Positions 34,051 through 47,397 of a DNA stretch of 64,000 nt are shown one piece after another. The notes below the pieces were generated by a model. The model saw only the letters and a program-made list of their open reading frames with translations. It did no database searches and was not told the origin of the DNA. A program made the position numbers and the translations under genes. Position 1 is the stretch's first letter. Every line of letters begins with the position of its first letter. Origin of the DNA: Myrica gale (taxonomy: Eukaryota; Streptophyta; Magnoliopsida; Fagales; Myricaceae); assembly GCA_963930655.1 (NCBI GenBank), contig OZ005612.1, positions 12,715,001 through 12,779,000 on the forward strand, read 5' to 3'.

Positions 34051-34232
34051 TTCGTTTGGGTGACTTAGGGCAAGGGAGGTATGGTTTGGGTAAAGTAAAA
34101 TGTGAAATGCGTGAAAGAGAGGAGGGGGTGTGGTGTTTAACGTGAAAATGGCTTGGGGAAAAGACAGGGCTTCCCCCTTCTCATGAATTCCACCTCACAT
34201 ATTTTCAATCCGATAAAATTTTGGAATGTAGT

Positions 34233-34465
34233 TAGATGTGTCGACACCATCACTCAAGGTGTCGACACTTCCAACACTTAGCCAAAATCACTTGAGTTCC
34301 GAAAAAATGTAAACTTTCGGGTTTTAGTTAGATGTGTCGACACCATCACTCAAGGTGTCGACACTTCCAACACGTAGTCAAAAATCACTTGAGTTCCGGA
34401 AAAATGTAAACTTTCGGGTTTCAGTTAGATGTGTCGACACTACGCTCCAATATGTCGACACTTAC
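34233..34465. repeat. GTGTCGACAC tandem array in LTR I (three units)
   Basis: Units of about 96-98 bp, each with GTGTCGACACC-atcactcaa-GGTGTCGACAC. GTGTCGACAC is a perfect 10-bp palindrome. The third unit is diverged. Confidence 0.85.
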
Positions 34466-34570
34466 ATAAAAAATCATTAATTTAATCATACATACATATT
34501 GAGGGAATCATAAGCAAAAAATCTCTCTCTCTCTCTTTTAAAACGACATAAATAAGGTCGGGATCTCACA

Positions 34571-35344
34571 CTCTGGTCGGTACCGTACCATCATGATGGA
34601 CATTCATACCGAAGGACGAATGCGAGAAGGATGGGTGAACCCTAAGAGGCTGTGCAAACCACACTGAAGGACAATGAGAAGGTGTGGGCCTCCAAGGGTC
34701 GTGTCTAACTATCAGGCCTGGGCAACTACGGGCTAGCTCGACCAAATGAAAAGTCCCCAAGGGTAAGGGAGACGGTTCCGATGGGAACGCACAACCCAGA
34801 CTCCAGGGGTTAAATGGAGCGTAAGTAGCCCACAAGTTATGAATGAATGATTTTCAAGGGCCTGGGGCCAATTTTCAAGAACAAGTTTATGTCGCTACAA
34901 GCAAGTGCATATGCATACCCATGACATGCATGTGCATCATGAATTATGTTTTTCCATGATAAGCAAGTACAAGTCAAGAGCATGTTTTAAAGATATGTAT
35001 TTCCCTTACTGAGTCTTTTTGACTCACGTTTTTAAAATTGTGTCATTCCAGATGCCTCAGGAGAAGGAAGTCAGGAGGACTACCTGACTTAGAAGGAAAA
35101 TTCATTCCTATGTTTTGTTGTTGTGACCTGATCGATGAGATCCGTCACTTGCTTAAATGTCAAACATGTTATGTATGTATTAAGATGTATTTTATTGAGA
35201 ACTTAAATCACGTTATGAGTTGGCTCACTTCTCTCGCGATTCTGTATTTTCCGCTGTAAGTAAGTATGTACGAACGCTGGAGCTTTCCGGGGGATTGCTC
35301 GCTACTGTCACGGTCCCATGCGGGATAGCGTTCGGGGCGTGACA
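34571..35344 (+). mobile_element. LTR fragment J, family 1, 3' part only
   Basis: It begins inside the conserved module (CTGGTCGGTACCGTACC) and ends CGGGGCGTGACA at 35344. It corresponds to about 41843-42608 of LTR F, with the TGAGTC-GACTCA hairpin near 35013 and GTGTCATTCCAG at about 35040-35051. The upstream part is missing at the join with LTR I. Confidence 0.85.
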
Positions 35345-38300
35345 CAATAACAACTTAAGTTTGAAACCAGAGAGTTCACATCATCATTCATGTTTCATCA
35401 ATGTCAAATTTGAATGCTCGAGACGCATAAAGTTGTCAACACGCATTAATAAAGTTCAACCACCATCACCATCTTACTAAGAGTCAGCAATTCAGCCTAA
35501 TCACAGTAAAATGCACTATGGTAATGACAAGTGTAAATGAATATATTGCATGATTGCAAAACGTGCAAATCCCTCCCCCAACTAAATGAAACATTGTCCT
35601 CAATGTGAAAGCATAAAGGGAAACAAAAGAAAGATAGGAACAGAGAGAAGCAAACCAAAAGAAAAACAACAATAAATCACAGCCAACAAGTGCAATAGAA
35701 AAAGAACAAAAATGCTAAAAATAAATAAAACAAGACAAAAAACAACAACAAGGAAAGGTCAGAGGACTCCCCTGGGATCTTGCACAAGCAAGATTTCTTC
35801 ATTTGGTTTGAAGGGAGTCATAAATGGCTTGAGACGTTGTCCATTGACTGTGAAACTATTTCTATTTTTTGGATCAACAATGTCTACCGCACCATGAGAA
35901 TGGACCTCTTTTTATAAAGAAGCACTCGCTGATTAGGGAGAAGCTGTTTGTCTGTATTTTTCTTGTCATATAGTGACTTCATCCGCTCCTTCGCCAAGCG
36001 GGCATTGTCATAGGCTTCCCTCCTTGCTTCATTGACCTCAGAAATCTGCAACTGTCTTAAACCTTTGGCAGCATCAAGTGAAAAGTTAATCTGTTTTATA
36101 GCCCATAAAGCACGATGTTGAATTTCAACAGGTAGATGACAAGCCTTACCATAAACTAATTTATAAGGGGACATCCCTAAATTAGTTTTGAATGCAGTTC
36201 TATAGGCCCAGAGAGCATCAATCAATTTTTCGAACTAATCCTTTCGAGAAGGGCGGACCGTTTTCTCAAGTATGAGCTTGATCTCTCTATTGGCCAACTC
36301 AGCTTGACCATTAGTTTGGGGGTGATATGGAGTAGAGACCTTGTGAGTCACCCGATATTTTTGCATGAGTTTTTCAAAAGGTTTATTGCAAAAATGCGAA
36401 CCTCCATCACTATTGATCGCTTTGGGCATGCCAAAACGTGCAAACAATTCTTTCAGAAAACGAATGACAACCTTATGATCATTTTTCCTACAAGGTATGG
36501 CTTTTACCCATTTTGACGCATAATCTACAGCAACTAAAATGTAGGAATTTCCAAATGAATTTGGGAAGGGTCCCATAAAATCAATTCCCCAACAATCAAA
36601 AATTTCAAGAGTTAAAATAGGGGAAAGAGGCATTTCATTTCTTGCTGTAATTTTTCCAATTTTCTGACAAGGCTCACATGCCTTGCAAATTGATTCAACA
36701 TCTTTAAACATAGTAGGCCAGTAGAGTCCACTTTGCAGAATTTTTGAAACAGTTTTCTTTGTGGCAAAGTGGCCTCCACACGCGCTCCACTATGGCAGAA
36801 ATGCATCATAGAGGTAAACTCATCATCAGACACACATCGACGTACCAATTGATCAGAACAACAATTAAACAAGTAAGGGTTGTCGAAGTAATAGTGTCGT
36901 ACCTCTGCAAGAAACTTACGTCTGTCCTGAACTGCCCAATGCTCTGGCATCTGGTCAGTGACAAGGTAATTTACAATATCCGCAAACCAAGGAGCGCGCG
37001 ACACTGCAAAAAGATGCTCATTAGGAAAATCATCATTTAAGGGAGGAACAGATAAAGATACATCAGATAGATGCAAGCGAGAAAGATGATCAGCTACAAC
37101 ATTTTCAACTCCCTTTTTATCTCGAATGGTAATGTTGAACTCTTGAAGAAGAAGAATCCATCGGATCAATCTAGGCTTAGTGTCCTTCTTGGCCAACAGA
37201 TACTTCAAAGCAGAGTGGTCAGTAAAAATAATAACAGGCGACCCAATAATATAAGAACGGAATTTATCCAAAGCAAACACTACAACTAACAACTCTTTCT
37301 CGGTGGTGGTATAGTTTCTTTGAGCATCATTTAAAGTATGGCTTGCATAATAAATGACAGTAGGCTTGTTATCCACTCTTTGGCCGAGAACGACACCAAG
37401 AGCAAAATCACTAGCATCGGTCATGATTTCAAAAGGCAAGTCCCACCGAGGTGGTTGTATAATGGGTGCAACTGTCAAGTGTTTCTTCAAGGTCTCAAAG
37501 GCATGTTGGCACTCATCAGTCCACAAGAAAGTAGTATCATTTTGCAATAAAGTACATAATGGTTTAGAAATACTACTGAATCCTTGAATGAAACGCCTAT
37601 AAAAGCCAGCAAGGACAAGAAAAGACCGGATATCTCTCACTGTTCTAGGGACAGGTAATTGAGAAATCAGCTCTATCTTGGCTATGTCAACCTCTATACC
37701 ACGCTTAGAAACTAGATGACCAAGTACCAAGCCACTACTCACCATAAACTGACATTTCTCCCAATTCAACAGCAAATTCTTCTCTTCACATCTTTTCAAA
37801 ACAACAGTTAAATTTTTCAAACAATCATCAAAAGATTTACCAAACACAGAAAAATCATCCATAAGAACTTCACACATATCATCTAGCATGTCAGAAAAAA
37901 TGCTCATCATACAACGCTGAAAAGTAGCAGGTGCATTATATAAACTAAATGGCCTTCTACGAAAAGCATAAGTACCAAATAGACAAGTGAAGGTGGTCTT
38001 CTCTTGATCCTCTTGTGCTATGGCAATTTGATAGTATCCAGAAGAGCCATAAAAAAAGCAATAAAAAGTATTACCAGCTACTTTTTCGAGTGTCTGATCC
38101 AGGAAAGGTAATGGGAAATGATCTTTTCGACTAACCGAATTCAACTTACGGTAGTCGATACACATTCTCCAACCCGTTACCTTTCTAGAAGGGATCAACT
38201 CTCCACTAGCATTTTCAATCACAGTTAAACCAGATTTCTTTGGAACTACCTGTGTTAGGCTTACCCACTTGCTGTCGGAGATAGAATAAATGATGCCCAC

Positions 38301-38753
38301 AGCTAACAATTTCAACACCTCTTTCTTTACCACCTCTTTCATGGTGGAATTTAATCTTCGCTGTGTATCACGAACTGGTCTTGCATCTCCCTCCAGAAAA
38401 ATGTTATGTGTACAAATTGAGGGATCAGTTCCTTTGATGTCTGCAATGGTCCAGCCTATTGCTCCCCGATGCTTTCTCAATACTTGTAATAAATCGGCTC
38501 CCTGTTTAGCAATAAGTTGAGACGAAATGACCACCAGAAATGTGTCTTCAGTTGGACCCAGAAAAACGTACTTCAAGTCCTCAGGTAGTGGCTTCAACTA
38601 ACTGTAGGGACTTCTTCTTTTGATGACTTCATGACTTCTGGCAAGTCAAGAGCTTCAAAGACTGGCCTACGCAAACTGCCTGTGTAGCTCACATCTGACA
38701 ACTGAGAGGGGTCATGTGTCTCTATTAACTGTCCCTCTACTTCTGTCAATTCT
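35345..38753 (-). mobile_element. Athila-type Ty3/Gypsy fragment, copy 1 (RT, RNase H, integrase)
   Basis: A minus-strand fossil. Parts in its own order: RT (about 38.6-37.6 kb, with [20 protein letters not shown] and LMDDFSVFG), RNase H (about 37.4-37.1 kb, [13 protein letters not shown] and [10 protein letters not shown]), and integrase (about 36.8-35.9 kb, [23 protein letters not shown] and [16 protein letters not shown]). After these comes the 3' untranslated zone with the GAGGACAATGTTTCATT and TTGGGGGAGGG purine signals (about 35570-35610). Gag and protease are missing because the Tekay-like element with LTR F cut in at 38753. It has a few breaks and looks older than the K element. Confidence 0.92.
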
Positions 38754-39194
38754 TGTGAGACCCCAATTATTTCTTATGTTATTTCTTATGTATTAGCTTT
38801 AATTTTATTATGGGGCCATATTTTTGGCCAATGTATGGCCTAAGCCTTATGTTAAGGTACATCAATTAATATGGGATTTTGTTTCATGAAATTTTTCCTA
38901 AATAATTTTCTTGTCATTTTGAAAGTTTTGTGCAAAATTAAATTATATTTTCCTAAGGGCCAAAACTTGCAAGGTAAGTTTCTCTCATGTATTTATATTT
39001 TTCATTTGCCAAATATATTTCATAATCCATAAAATTTAATTATGATTAAAGGTTTTTATATGTGGGCCGAAAATTATTAAATGGAATAAAATCATGAATT
39101 TCTTTTAAGTATAGAATATTTTTGTGTGTCATTAATAAGTGGCATATATTATTATTATGTGACCTAAATTAATAAGTTGAATTATCATTAGAAT

Positions 39195-39440
39195 ATTAGA
39201 TGATAAGTTACTAGGCATATGATGAGGTTTAAGAGAGATTAAAATGATAAACACACTTGCTTATCATAATGATAAGCAAGCATAATGATAAGTTAGGGAG
39301 CTTTTTAGGTAATAAGTCATTGTGGCTATTGTAGAGATAGGCTAGAGCCATTATCTTTAGATAAGAGATCATGCTTATGAGATGATAAGCTAAGTGATTG
39401 AACTAGATAAGCTAGAGAGCTTATAGGAGATAAGTTAGAT
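39195..39440 (+). promoter_or_regulatory. GATAAG cluster in LTR F upstream region
   Basis: Eight or nine GATAAG motifs in about 250 bp, in the same position as in LTR A. This is evidence that the cluster is conserved in the family. Confidence 0.5.
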
Positions 39441-41681
39441 GAAATAGTAACTAAATTGAAAGTTAGTTGTGGGAGAGTAACTAAGTTGGTTGGAATTCAA
39501 CCAAACAACATAAATGGGAGTTAAGAGAAGGCCATTTACGTGAAGTGTAGGAGGATAATGGAAAAGCCAAAAAGTTTTAACCCATCTGAGTTGTAAGAAG
39601 TAATAAGAGATGCATTCATGTGACAAGACAATTCAATGGAATTAAAGTGAGAGAAAAAGCAAGGAAGAAGAGTGATTCACGTGAAGATCAAGAGGAGAAA
39701 GGAGAAAAATCAATTCAAAGATCATAGCTTTAGGGGACAAGAGTTGATGTGAGCAAAAAAATGAAAAGAAGAGAGAGAAGATAGAATCCATGCTTGGTCG
39801 GCCAAGACCCCCATTCATCCCCTTTTCTCTTCCAAACTTTCTCTCTTGTCATTTCCACTTTGTCCTTGTCATTTGTCATAGCAATAACTCTGCTTGGGAG
39901 ATTCAATTGCCTCAATTCACACTTCACATTTCAAAAACCTCACACTTCATTTGCCTTGGCCGAACACTTCATCTTTTCCAAGTTTCTCTCGTTTTCTTCT
40001 CTTGACCGAATCATTCCTCCAAGATCAAGCCTTGTTCCTTTCCCTTTTTGCAACCTAAATCACACTCCAAAAGTTCAAGTGTAGTCCTCTCTTGGTGGTG
40101 ACCGAATCTCACATTGTGCAACACCATTTTCCTCTTTTGAAAACCCTACTCATTAGCCACCTTTCTCTAGAAGAAGTTTAGTTCATTTCCTTAGAACTAA
40201 ATCATTCAAGCTTACCATATTTTCCCTCCACCATAAAACCCACCTTAGCACCTCAAATCAAGCTTGGAACCACTCTAAGGAGGGTGAACCGAAAGTTGGA
40301 AGAAGTAAGAGTTTTGGTAAAAGTTTGGTGAAGGTAGAGGTAGGCTTGATTCTATTTAGTGTTCTTGCTTAAAGTTCTTCATAAGTTCTAACCTAGGGTA
40401 TTTTAGTGTGCTAGGTACTCAAGCTTGTGATAATCATCAAGGTAAGGCCAAAGCTGTGGGTTTTTGGTTTTTAGTATGGTGTTGGCCGAATGTATCATGA
40501 TGGAATCTTGAGTTAGTGTCTTGAGTGTTGTTAGATCTTGAGGTTATGAAATCAACCCTAAGGTATAATGTTAGATCTAGCTATATGAGCATGAAACCCG
40601 GACTCAAATGTTAGAAAGATGTTAAGGGATGAACAAAGCATGTTAGTATGGTTATAAAATGCAAAGGGAAGTACATGTTGCGATTTTGGCATGAAAAGTG
40701 TGATATTTGGTGATTGGCCGAACCATGTGTACCCTAGATCTTCAAGTATGATTTTGTATATGTGTAGATTTGTTGGTTGGCCACAATATGTGTGAGTTTG
40801 GTAACCCTATGCATGATATTAATCATGAAATGTAGAAGATGCATGCAAATCGAAAGATTCAAAAGAAAACCTAATTGTTTTGTGACTAATAGGTGCTGGC
40901 TGATTATGATGTGTTGCTAGATCTTGAGTTTGTTTTGAGATTTGTAGATCCTAGGTTGTGAATCTGAAAAATGGAGGACGAGATCACCATTGGAGATGAA
41001 ATTGTGATCAAAGAACACATGATCTTGATGTTGGCCGAATGACCTAATGAAAGGGAACCCTAATAGCAACCCCATGAATAAGATTTATGTTTATATGTGA
41101 TGAATAGACAAAATTAGGGTTATGACTAAATAAGTTAGAAGATTTAAGCTCAATCATAAAACCCGTCATATTAGTAAGAGAAAAACATAGATGATAAGTT
41201 TAAAGATCCACATTAAAAGAATTAGCAAAGCTTTGTGGTGTTAAGTATTGATTGAAGAATTAACTAGGTTGGCCGAAACTTAGGGTGAACAAAATAGCTT
41301 ATATTTTCGGGTTGCATAGAAGTTTAATGTTAAGCTAAAGATTAATTATGATTAGGTTTAGTAATTGGTGAATTTAAAGACTTAGTGTGATATATGTAAT
41401 AGGAGAAAGATTAAGATTTGATTAAAGTGCAATTAGCTTGCTAGATTAGAAAATTTAGTAAGATTAATTAATAAAGAATTCTATATAAAACTTTGAGAAT
41501 AATATTATATTTTCAGAAATATATCTTTGGTTGATAACCGATTTTAAAATGCAAATATTTAATTTATATGATTTCTTAATGCTAAGAAATGTTTGAATCG
41601 CTTGTAGGCGATCTACGTGTCTTTATACATTATCAAGGAGACCAAGTGTAAGTGGAAACCGTAAGTGGTTCTTTTTTAAAA

Positions 41682-42305
41682 CTGGAATGACACACTGCTT
41701 CGATTCATGAACAAGCATGAGATTTCGAGCAAGCATGACATGACATGTGCATTGCATGGATTTTTCTAAAGAGAATTTTTATGCAATGATTTTATGGAAA
41801 GAATATGGAAAGTTATGAAACGATAAGTTAAGTCAAGGGGCACTGGTCGGTACCATACCATCAAGATGGACTCTCATACCGAAGGATGAATGCGAGAAGG
41901 ATGGGTGAATCCAAGAGGCTGTACAAACGACACTGAAGGACATTGAGAAGGTGTGGGCCTCCAAGGGTCATGTCTAGCCACTGAAGGACGAATACGAGAA
42001 GGTGTGCTAGCTTGACCGTATGTAAGGTCTCCAAGGGAAATCGGGGACGGTTCCAAAGGGAACGCACAACCCTGACTTCAGAGGTTAAATGGAGTGAATA
42101 AGCCCACAAGTATGAATAAGTGATTTTCAAGGGCCTGGGGCCGAATTCAAGCAAGAGCATATGCGTATCCATGACATGCATGTGCATCACGAATCAAGTT
42201 TCTTTTTCATGATTAAGCAAGTTTAAGTCAAGAGCATGTTTTAAGTTTATGTTTTTCCCTTACTGAGTCTTTTTGACTCACGTTTTTAAAATTGTGTCAT
42301 TCCAG
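41682..42305 (+). promoter_or_regulatory. Conserved downstream module of LTR F
   Basis: Bounded by CTGGAATGACAC and GTGTCATTCCAG. It has three GAAGGA/GAGAAGG repeats (about 41876-42020) and the TGAGTC-ttttt-GACTCA hairpin near 42264. Confidence 0.55.
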
Positions 42306-42614
42306 ATGCCTCAGGTGAAGAGAGTCAGGAGGACTACCCGACTTAGAAGGACAAAGATTAGGTTCATATTTTGATGATTGTGACTTGATCGATGAGATCC
42401 GTCGCTAGTTGGGTTTTAAATATGTTATGTATGTTTTGTATGCAAACTTAATGAGAACCCTGATTATGTTAAGATTTAGCTCGAATCCCTCGTGATCCTG
42501 TACGTTTCCGCCGTAAGTACGTAAGAATGTAAGCAAGAACGTTGGAGCTATCCAGGGAATAGCTCGCGGCTGCCACGGTCCCTGCGGGATGCCGTTCGGG
42601 GCGTGACAGTTAAG

Positions 42615-42627
42615 TTGGTATCAGAGG
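42615..42627 (+). promoter_or_regulatory. Primer binding site (initiator Met tRNA type)
   Basis: TTGGTATCAGAG lies seven bases after the LTR end and matches the TGGTATCAGAGC complement of the plant initiator methionine tRNA 3' end, used by most plant chromovirus-type Gypsy elements. Confidence 0.85.
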
Positions 42628-45600
42628 GATCTGAGGGTAGAGCCGTGAACATAGGGAACGAATTGGAACGCTAAACCCTAAAACATGAGATATACGTTTA
42701 GGGTCAGTACGATAAGAATTTTTGAGGTTGAGGTTGTTCTAAGCTGAACGATAACCTTGAAGTGCAGGATGGCACTTAGGAGACCAACGAGAAGTCAAGA
42801 GCCCGAGACTCCAGGTGTTACCACCGAGGACGTGTTAAGGCACATGGCTCAGCTCATTGCCGAGCAGGTGCAGCCGGGTGCCAATATCGAAGGGGCCCCA
42901 GGTCGCCCTGAGGGGTGTACCTTTGATCAATTTAACCGCCAGCACCCGCCAGCGTACAATGGCAAAGGAGATGCCATACTTGCAGAAAACTGGCTGGTGG
43001 AGATGAAAGAATTGCTGGAGGTCTTGGGGTGTACCGATGCCCAGAAGTTAAGTTATGCTACCTTCAAGCTGCAAGGGGATGCCAAAAGATAGTGGCAGTC
43101 TGAGAAGGTGTTACTGGGTCAGGAGCTAGGGGAACAGCCCATAACCTGGGAAAGGTTCCAGCAAGAATTTCTAGACCGATATTTCCCAAGAACGACTCGG
43201 GAAGCGAAAGCAAGGGAGTTCGCTACCCTAACCTAAGGAGCCATGAAGGTGGAGCAGTACGCAGGCCGATTCATGGAGTTGGTACGGTTTGCCCCATACT
43301 TAGTGCCAGACGAAGAACGAAAGACCAGAAAGTTTGAAGAAGGGCTACACCCACAGGTCTATGACAGGGTGTATAGCCATAACCTTAAAACCCTAGCTGA
43401 GGTGATAGAACGGGCAGTGATAGTGGAAAGAGGACTGCAGAGAATAGCAGCCTATCATGACCAGCAGGAGAGGAAGGCTCCTTCCAACCCAACCACACCG
43501 CAGATGCCCTTGAAGAGAAGCAGGCCAGAGTCATCACAGAGGCAGCCTCAGAGGCCGAACCAGAGGCTGAACCAGAGGCCCGGTGGAGCTCAGAATGCCG
43601 AAGGGAACCAATTTCCTCTGTGTAACAAGTGCAATAGGAGACATCCAGGGGAGTGCAGGCAGGGCTTATGTTTCAAATGCGGGAAGCCTGGTCACATTGC
43701 TAGAGACTGTAGGAATATAGGCGACTCGAACCAAGCACCCCAACCCCCACAGCGGAACAATGCAAGGAGGCAAGGAGGCCCAACGCAAGAGAGGTTATAT
43801 GCATTGACTCCGGAGGATGCGGAGAATCAGAATCGAGTGGTGGCAGGTAAATTGCCTTTGCCCCAGGGGGAAGCCCTAGTTCTGTTTGATTCAAGGGTCA
43901 CGCATTCATTCATTGCATCATCATATTGCAAGACACATGCCTTTCCCAGTGAGCTGTTAGATCGTGATGTCCTTGTGTCAACGCCCGCTGGGGGAAGAGT
44001 CGAATGTAGCCGGATGGTGAAGGACTATCCGATAGAAGTAGAAGGGCAAGTCATGTTGGCCGATTTGATAGTTATGGAGATGGGAGGATTCGATATCATC
44101 CTAGGTACGGATTGGTTGTCGAAGCATGGTGCCAACATTCGGTGCTATGAGAAGAAGGTCTTGTTCCAAAAGGGGGGGAGACCGGAGTGTTGTTTTACCG
44201 GTATAAGGAAAATGGAACGAAGGCCAGCAATTGTCTCGGCCCTGCAAGCTAAGAGATTGTTGCAAGGAGGGCATGAGGGAATCTTAGTCTGGGCAAGTGA
44301 TACGCAGAATGGTACACAGAATGAGGCTCCTGCGTTTGATCAAACCCCAATAGTGAGTGAGTTTCTAGACGTATTCCCGGAAGACTTACCGGGGTTACCG
44401 CCAGATAGGGAGGTGGAGTTCGGTATCGAATTGGAATCTGGGACAGTCCCAATTTCCAAGGTGCCGTATCGAATGGCTCCGGCAGAGCTAAAGGAGCTGA
44501 AAGTCCAATTAGAAGATCTCTTGGAGAAGGGATTTATAAGGCCGAGTGTGTCGCCGTGGGGAGCACCGATCCTGTTTGTAAAGAAGGACGGGAGTCTCCG
44601 GATGTGCATTGACTATAGGGAGTTGAATAAGGTGACTGTGAAGAATAGGTACCCGTTGCCTCGCATTGATTATTTGTTCGATCAATTGCAGGGGGCACAA
44701 GTATTTTCAAGGATTGATTTGAGGTCGGGTTACCACCAATTGAAGGTAAAAGGAGGGAGATATACCTAAGACGGCCTTCCAAACCCGATATGGTCACTAT
44801 GAATTTTTGGTGATGCCATTTGGGTTAACTAATGCCCCGACCGCATTCATGGACTTGATGAACAGAGTATTCAGGGAGTTCTTGGATAAGTTTGTGGTGG
44901 TGTTCATAGATGATATCCTGATCTATTCTCGGAACCAGGAGGAGCATGAGGAGCATCTCAGGATTATTTTGCAGATCCTAAGGGAGAAGAAGTTATATGC
45001 TAAATTCTCCAAGTGCGAATTTTGGTTGCAGCAAGTCCGATTTTTAGGGCATGTAGTGTCGGGTGAAGGGATTGCTGTAGATCCCGGAAAGGTTGATGCG
45101 GTATTCAAATGGCCAAGGCCTACAAATGTTAAGGAGATAAGGAGTTTCCTGGGGTTGGCAGGATACTACCGGAGGTTTATCAAGGGATTTTCAAAGATAG
45201 CCATGCCGATGACCTCGTTGACCAAGAAGAACGTTAAGTTCGACTGGACAGACGAGTGTGAGCAAAGTTTCCAGACGTTAAAGGCTCATCTAGTTACTGC
45301 CCCGGTGTTAGCATTGCCTTCAGAGCATGGGGAGTACGAGATCTATACGGACGCCTCAAAGCAAGGTCTTGGGTGTGTGTTGATACAAGACAAGAGGGTC
45401 ATAGCCTATGCGTCGAGGCAGTTAAGGCCCCACGAGGTGAATTACCCCACTCACGACTTGGAGTTAGCTGCAGTCGTGCATGCTCTGAAAATATGGAGGC
45501 ATTATCTCTACAGGGTTAAATGCGAAATATTTACGGATCACAAGAGCCTCAAGTACTTCAACACTCAAAAGGTGATAAATATGAGGCAACGACGCTGGTT

Positions 45601-47397
45601 GGAGTTGATTAAGGACTATGGCTGCACCATTAGCTACCATCCTGGAAAAGCTAACGTGGTGGCAAATGCCCTAAGCCGGAAGTTGGCTGAAACAAGTGCC
45701 GTGGAGGTAGTGGCGAAAGAGATCATGGAGGATCTAAAAAGAGAGGAGATTACACTCGTGTTGGCAGATCGGTATGTTTCCATCGAGGGCTTTCATTGCA
45801 ACCATCGCTAGAGGAGCGAATTTGCGAGGCCAAGAAGAGCGATACGGTGATAGCAGGGATTAGGAGAAGGATTGAGGAGAAGACTGATCCCGACTTTGAG
45901 GATAGGGATGGAGTGCTAAGGTACCGGAATAGAGTTTGTGTCCCTAGTGATGGGGGAATCAAAGAGTTGGTTTTAGCAGAGGTGCATACTACGCCCTATA
46001 CTATCCACCCTGGAGGAACAAAGATGTATCAGGACATCAAGAAAGTTTATTTGGGGCCGAATATGAAGAGGGAGATTGCGGAGTATGTCGCTCGATGTCT
46101 GACTTGTCAGAGAGTGAAAGCAGAGCACCAGAGGCCAGCAGGGACATTGAAGCCTCTAGAGATCCCCGAATGGAAGTGGGAAGGAATAGCCATGGATTTT
46201 GTTGTAGGGCTACCACGAACGACAGCTGGCTATGATGCAATATGGGTAGTTGTGGATCGATTGACCAAGTCCGCCCACTTTCTGCCCATTAGGGTGAAGT
46301 ATACCCCGGAGAGGCTAGCCGAAGTGTATCTCCAAGAAATCGTGAGACTCCATGGCATACTGAAGAGTATAGTGTCGGACAGGGATCCGAGATTTACGTC
46401 GAGATTTTGGAGAAGATTGCAGGAATCCCTAGGCACTAAATTGAATTTTAGCACTGCTTTCCACCCACAGACGGATGGCCAATCTGAGCGGACCATACAA
46501 ATTTTGGAAGACATGCTTCGAGCATGTGTCATTGATTTCAAAGGTAGCTGGGCTCAGTATCTGCCGTTAGCAGAGTTCGCATACAACAACAGCGTCCAAT
46601 CGAGTATTGGTATGGTACCATACGAAGCCATATACGGGCGGAAGTGTAGGTCGCCATTGTATTGGGACGAAGTAGGAGAAGGGAGACTATTGGGACCAGA
46701 GATAATTTTGCAGACAAAAGAGAAGATTCGGTTGATCAAAGAAAGACTTATTACGGCCCAAAGTCGACAAAAGAGTTATGCGGACAATCGAAGAATGGAG
46801 TTGACCTTTGAAGAGGGAAGTAAAATGTTTTTGATGATTTCTCCAACGAAGGGGGTAGCGCGATTCCTAAAGAAGAGGAAGCTTCAACCCAGGTTTATAG
46901 GACCTTTCGAGATCCTGGAGCGTGTTGGACCGATGGTGTACAGATTGGCATTACCGCCATCAATTGCGGGAGTTCACGATGTGTTCCATGTATCGCTCCT
47001 ACGCAAGTATGTGTCTGACCCCACTCATGTGTTAGAATATGAACCTTTGCAGATTAAGGAGAAACTTACCTATGTAGAGGAGCCAGTAAGGATTCTCGAT
47101 AGAAAGGAGCAACATTTGCGAACAAAGGTGATAACGCTTGTAATGGTTCTATGGAGAAATCATGGGGTAGAGGAGGCATCCTGGGAGTTAGAGAGCGATA
47201 TGTATGAGAAGTACCCCCAGTTGAGAGGAGAATGAGATTTGAATATTTGCTTCCTTCTCTATTGATTGATTGATATGGATGAGTATTTATTGTTTGTTAT
47301 TTGTGACTGATTTCCTTGCATAAAGAATGTTAATTCTTTGTGATATATGATGATATTTTGTATATGCACATGACTGACCACTGTATTATGATGTCAG

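Larger units (their letters stand above)
31842..34570 (-). mobile_element. LTR I, family 2, about 2.7 kb
   Basis: It is minus-oriented: TGTCACGCCCCGAACGC at 31842 is the LTR end, and GGGATCTCACA at 34570 the LTR start. It matches LTR K over most of its length, including the module with GGTACGGTACCGACC (about 32264), the 22-bp repeats near 33740-33800, the CTT-rich tract and the GTGTCGACAC array. It has no internal domain and no matching 5-bp flanks, so it is a solo LTR or the end of a lost element. Confidence 0.85.
38754..42608 (+). mobile_element. 5' LTR (F), family 1, 3.86 kb
   Basis: It starts TGTGAGACCCC, inside the Athila copy, and ends GGGGCGTGACA, followed within 10 bp by a tRNA primer site. 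That makes it a 5' LTR. It has a GATAAG cluster (about 39195-39440), a leader whose downstream part (from about 40380) matches LTR D reversed base for base, and the conserved module (41682-42305). The 3' LTR of this element is not present in the window. Confidence 0.92.

Noticed and set aside
33954-34145. Leu/Ser-rich ORFs over CTT tracts (also 48373-48804)
   Set aside because: They are translations of a pyrimidine microsatellite on the strand opposite to the LTR sense.
31842-34570. Target-site duplication for LTR I
   Set aside because: The flanks are CTGAG and CTCTG, which do not match, so an intact insertion cannot be claimed.
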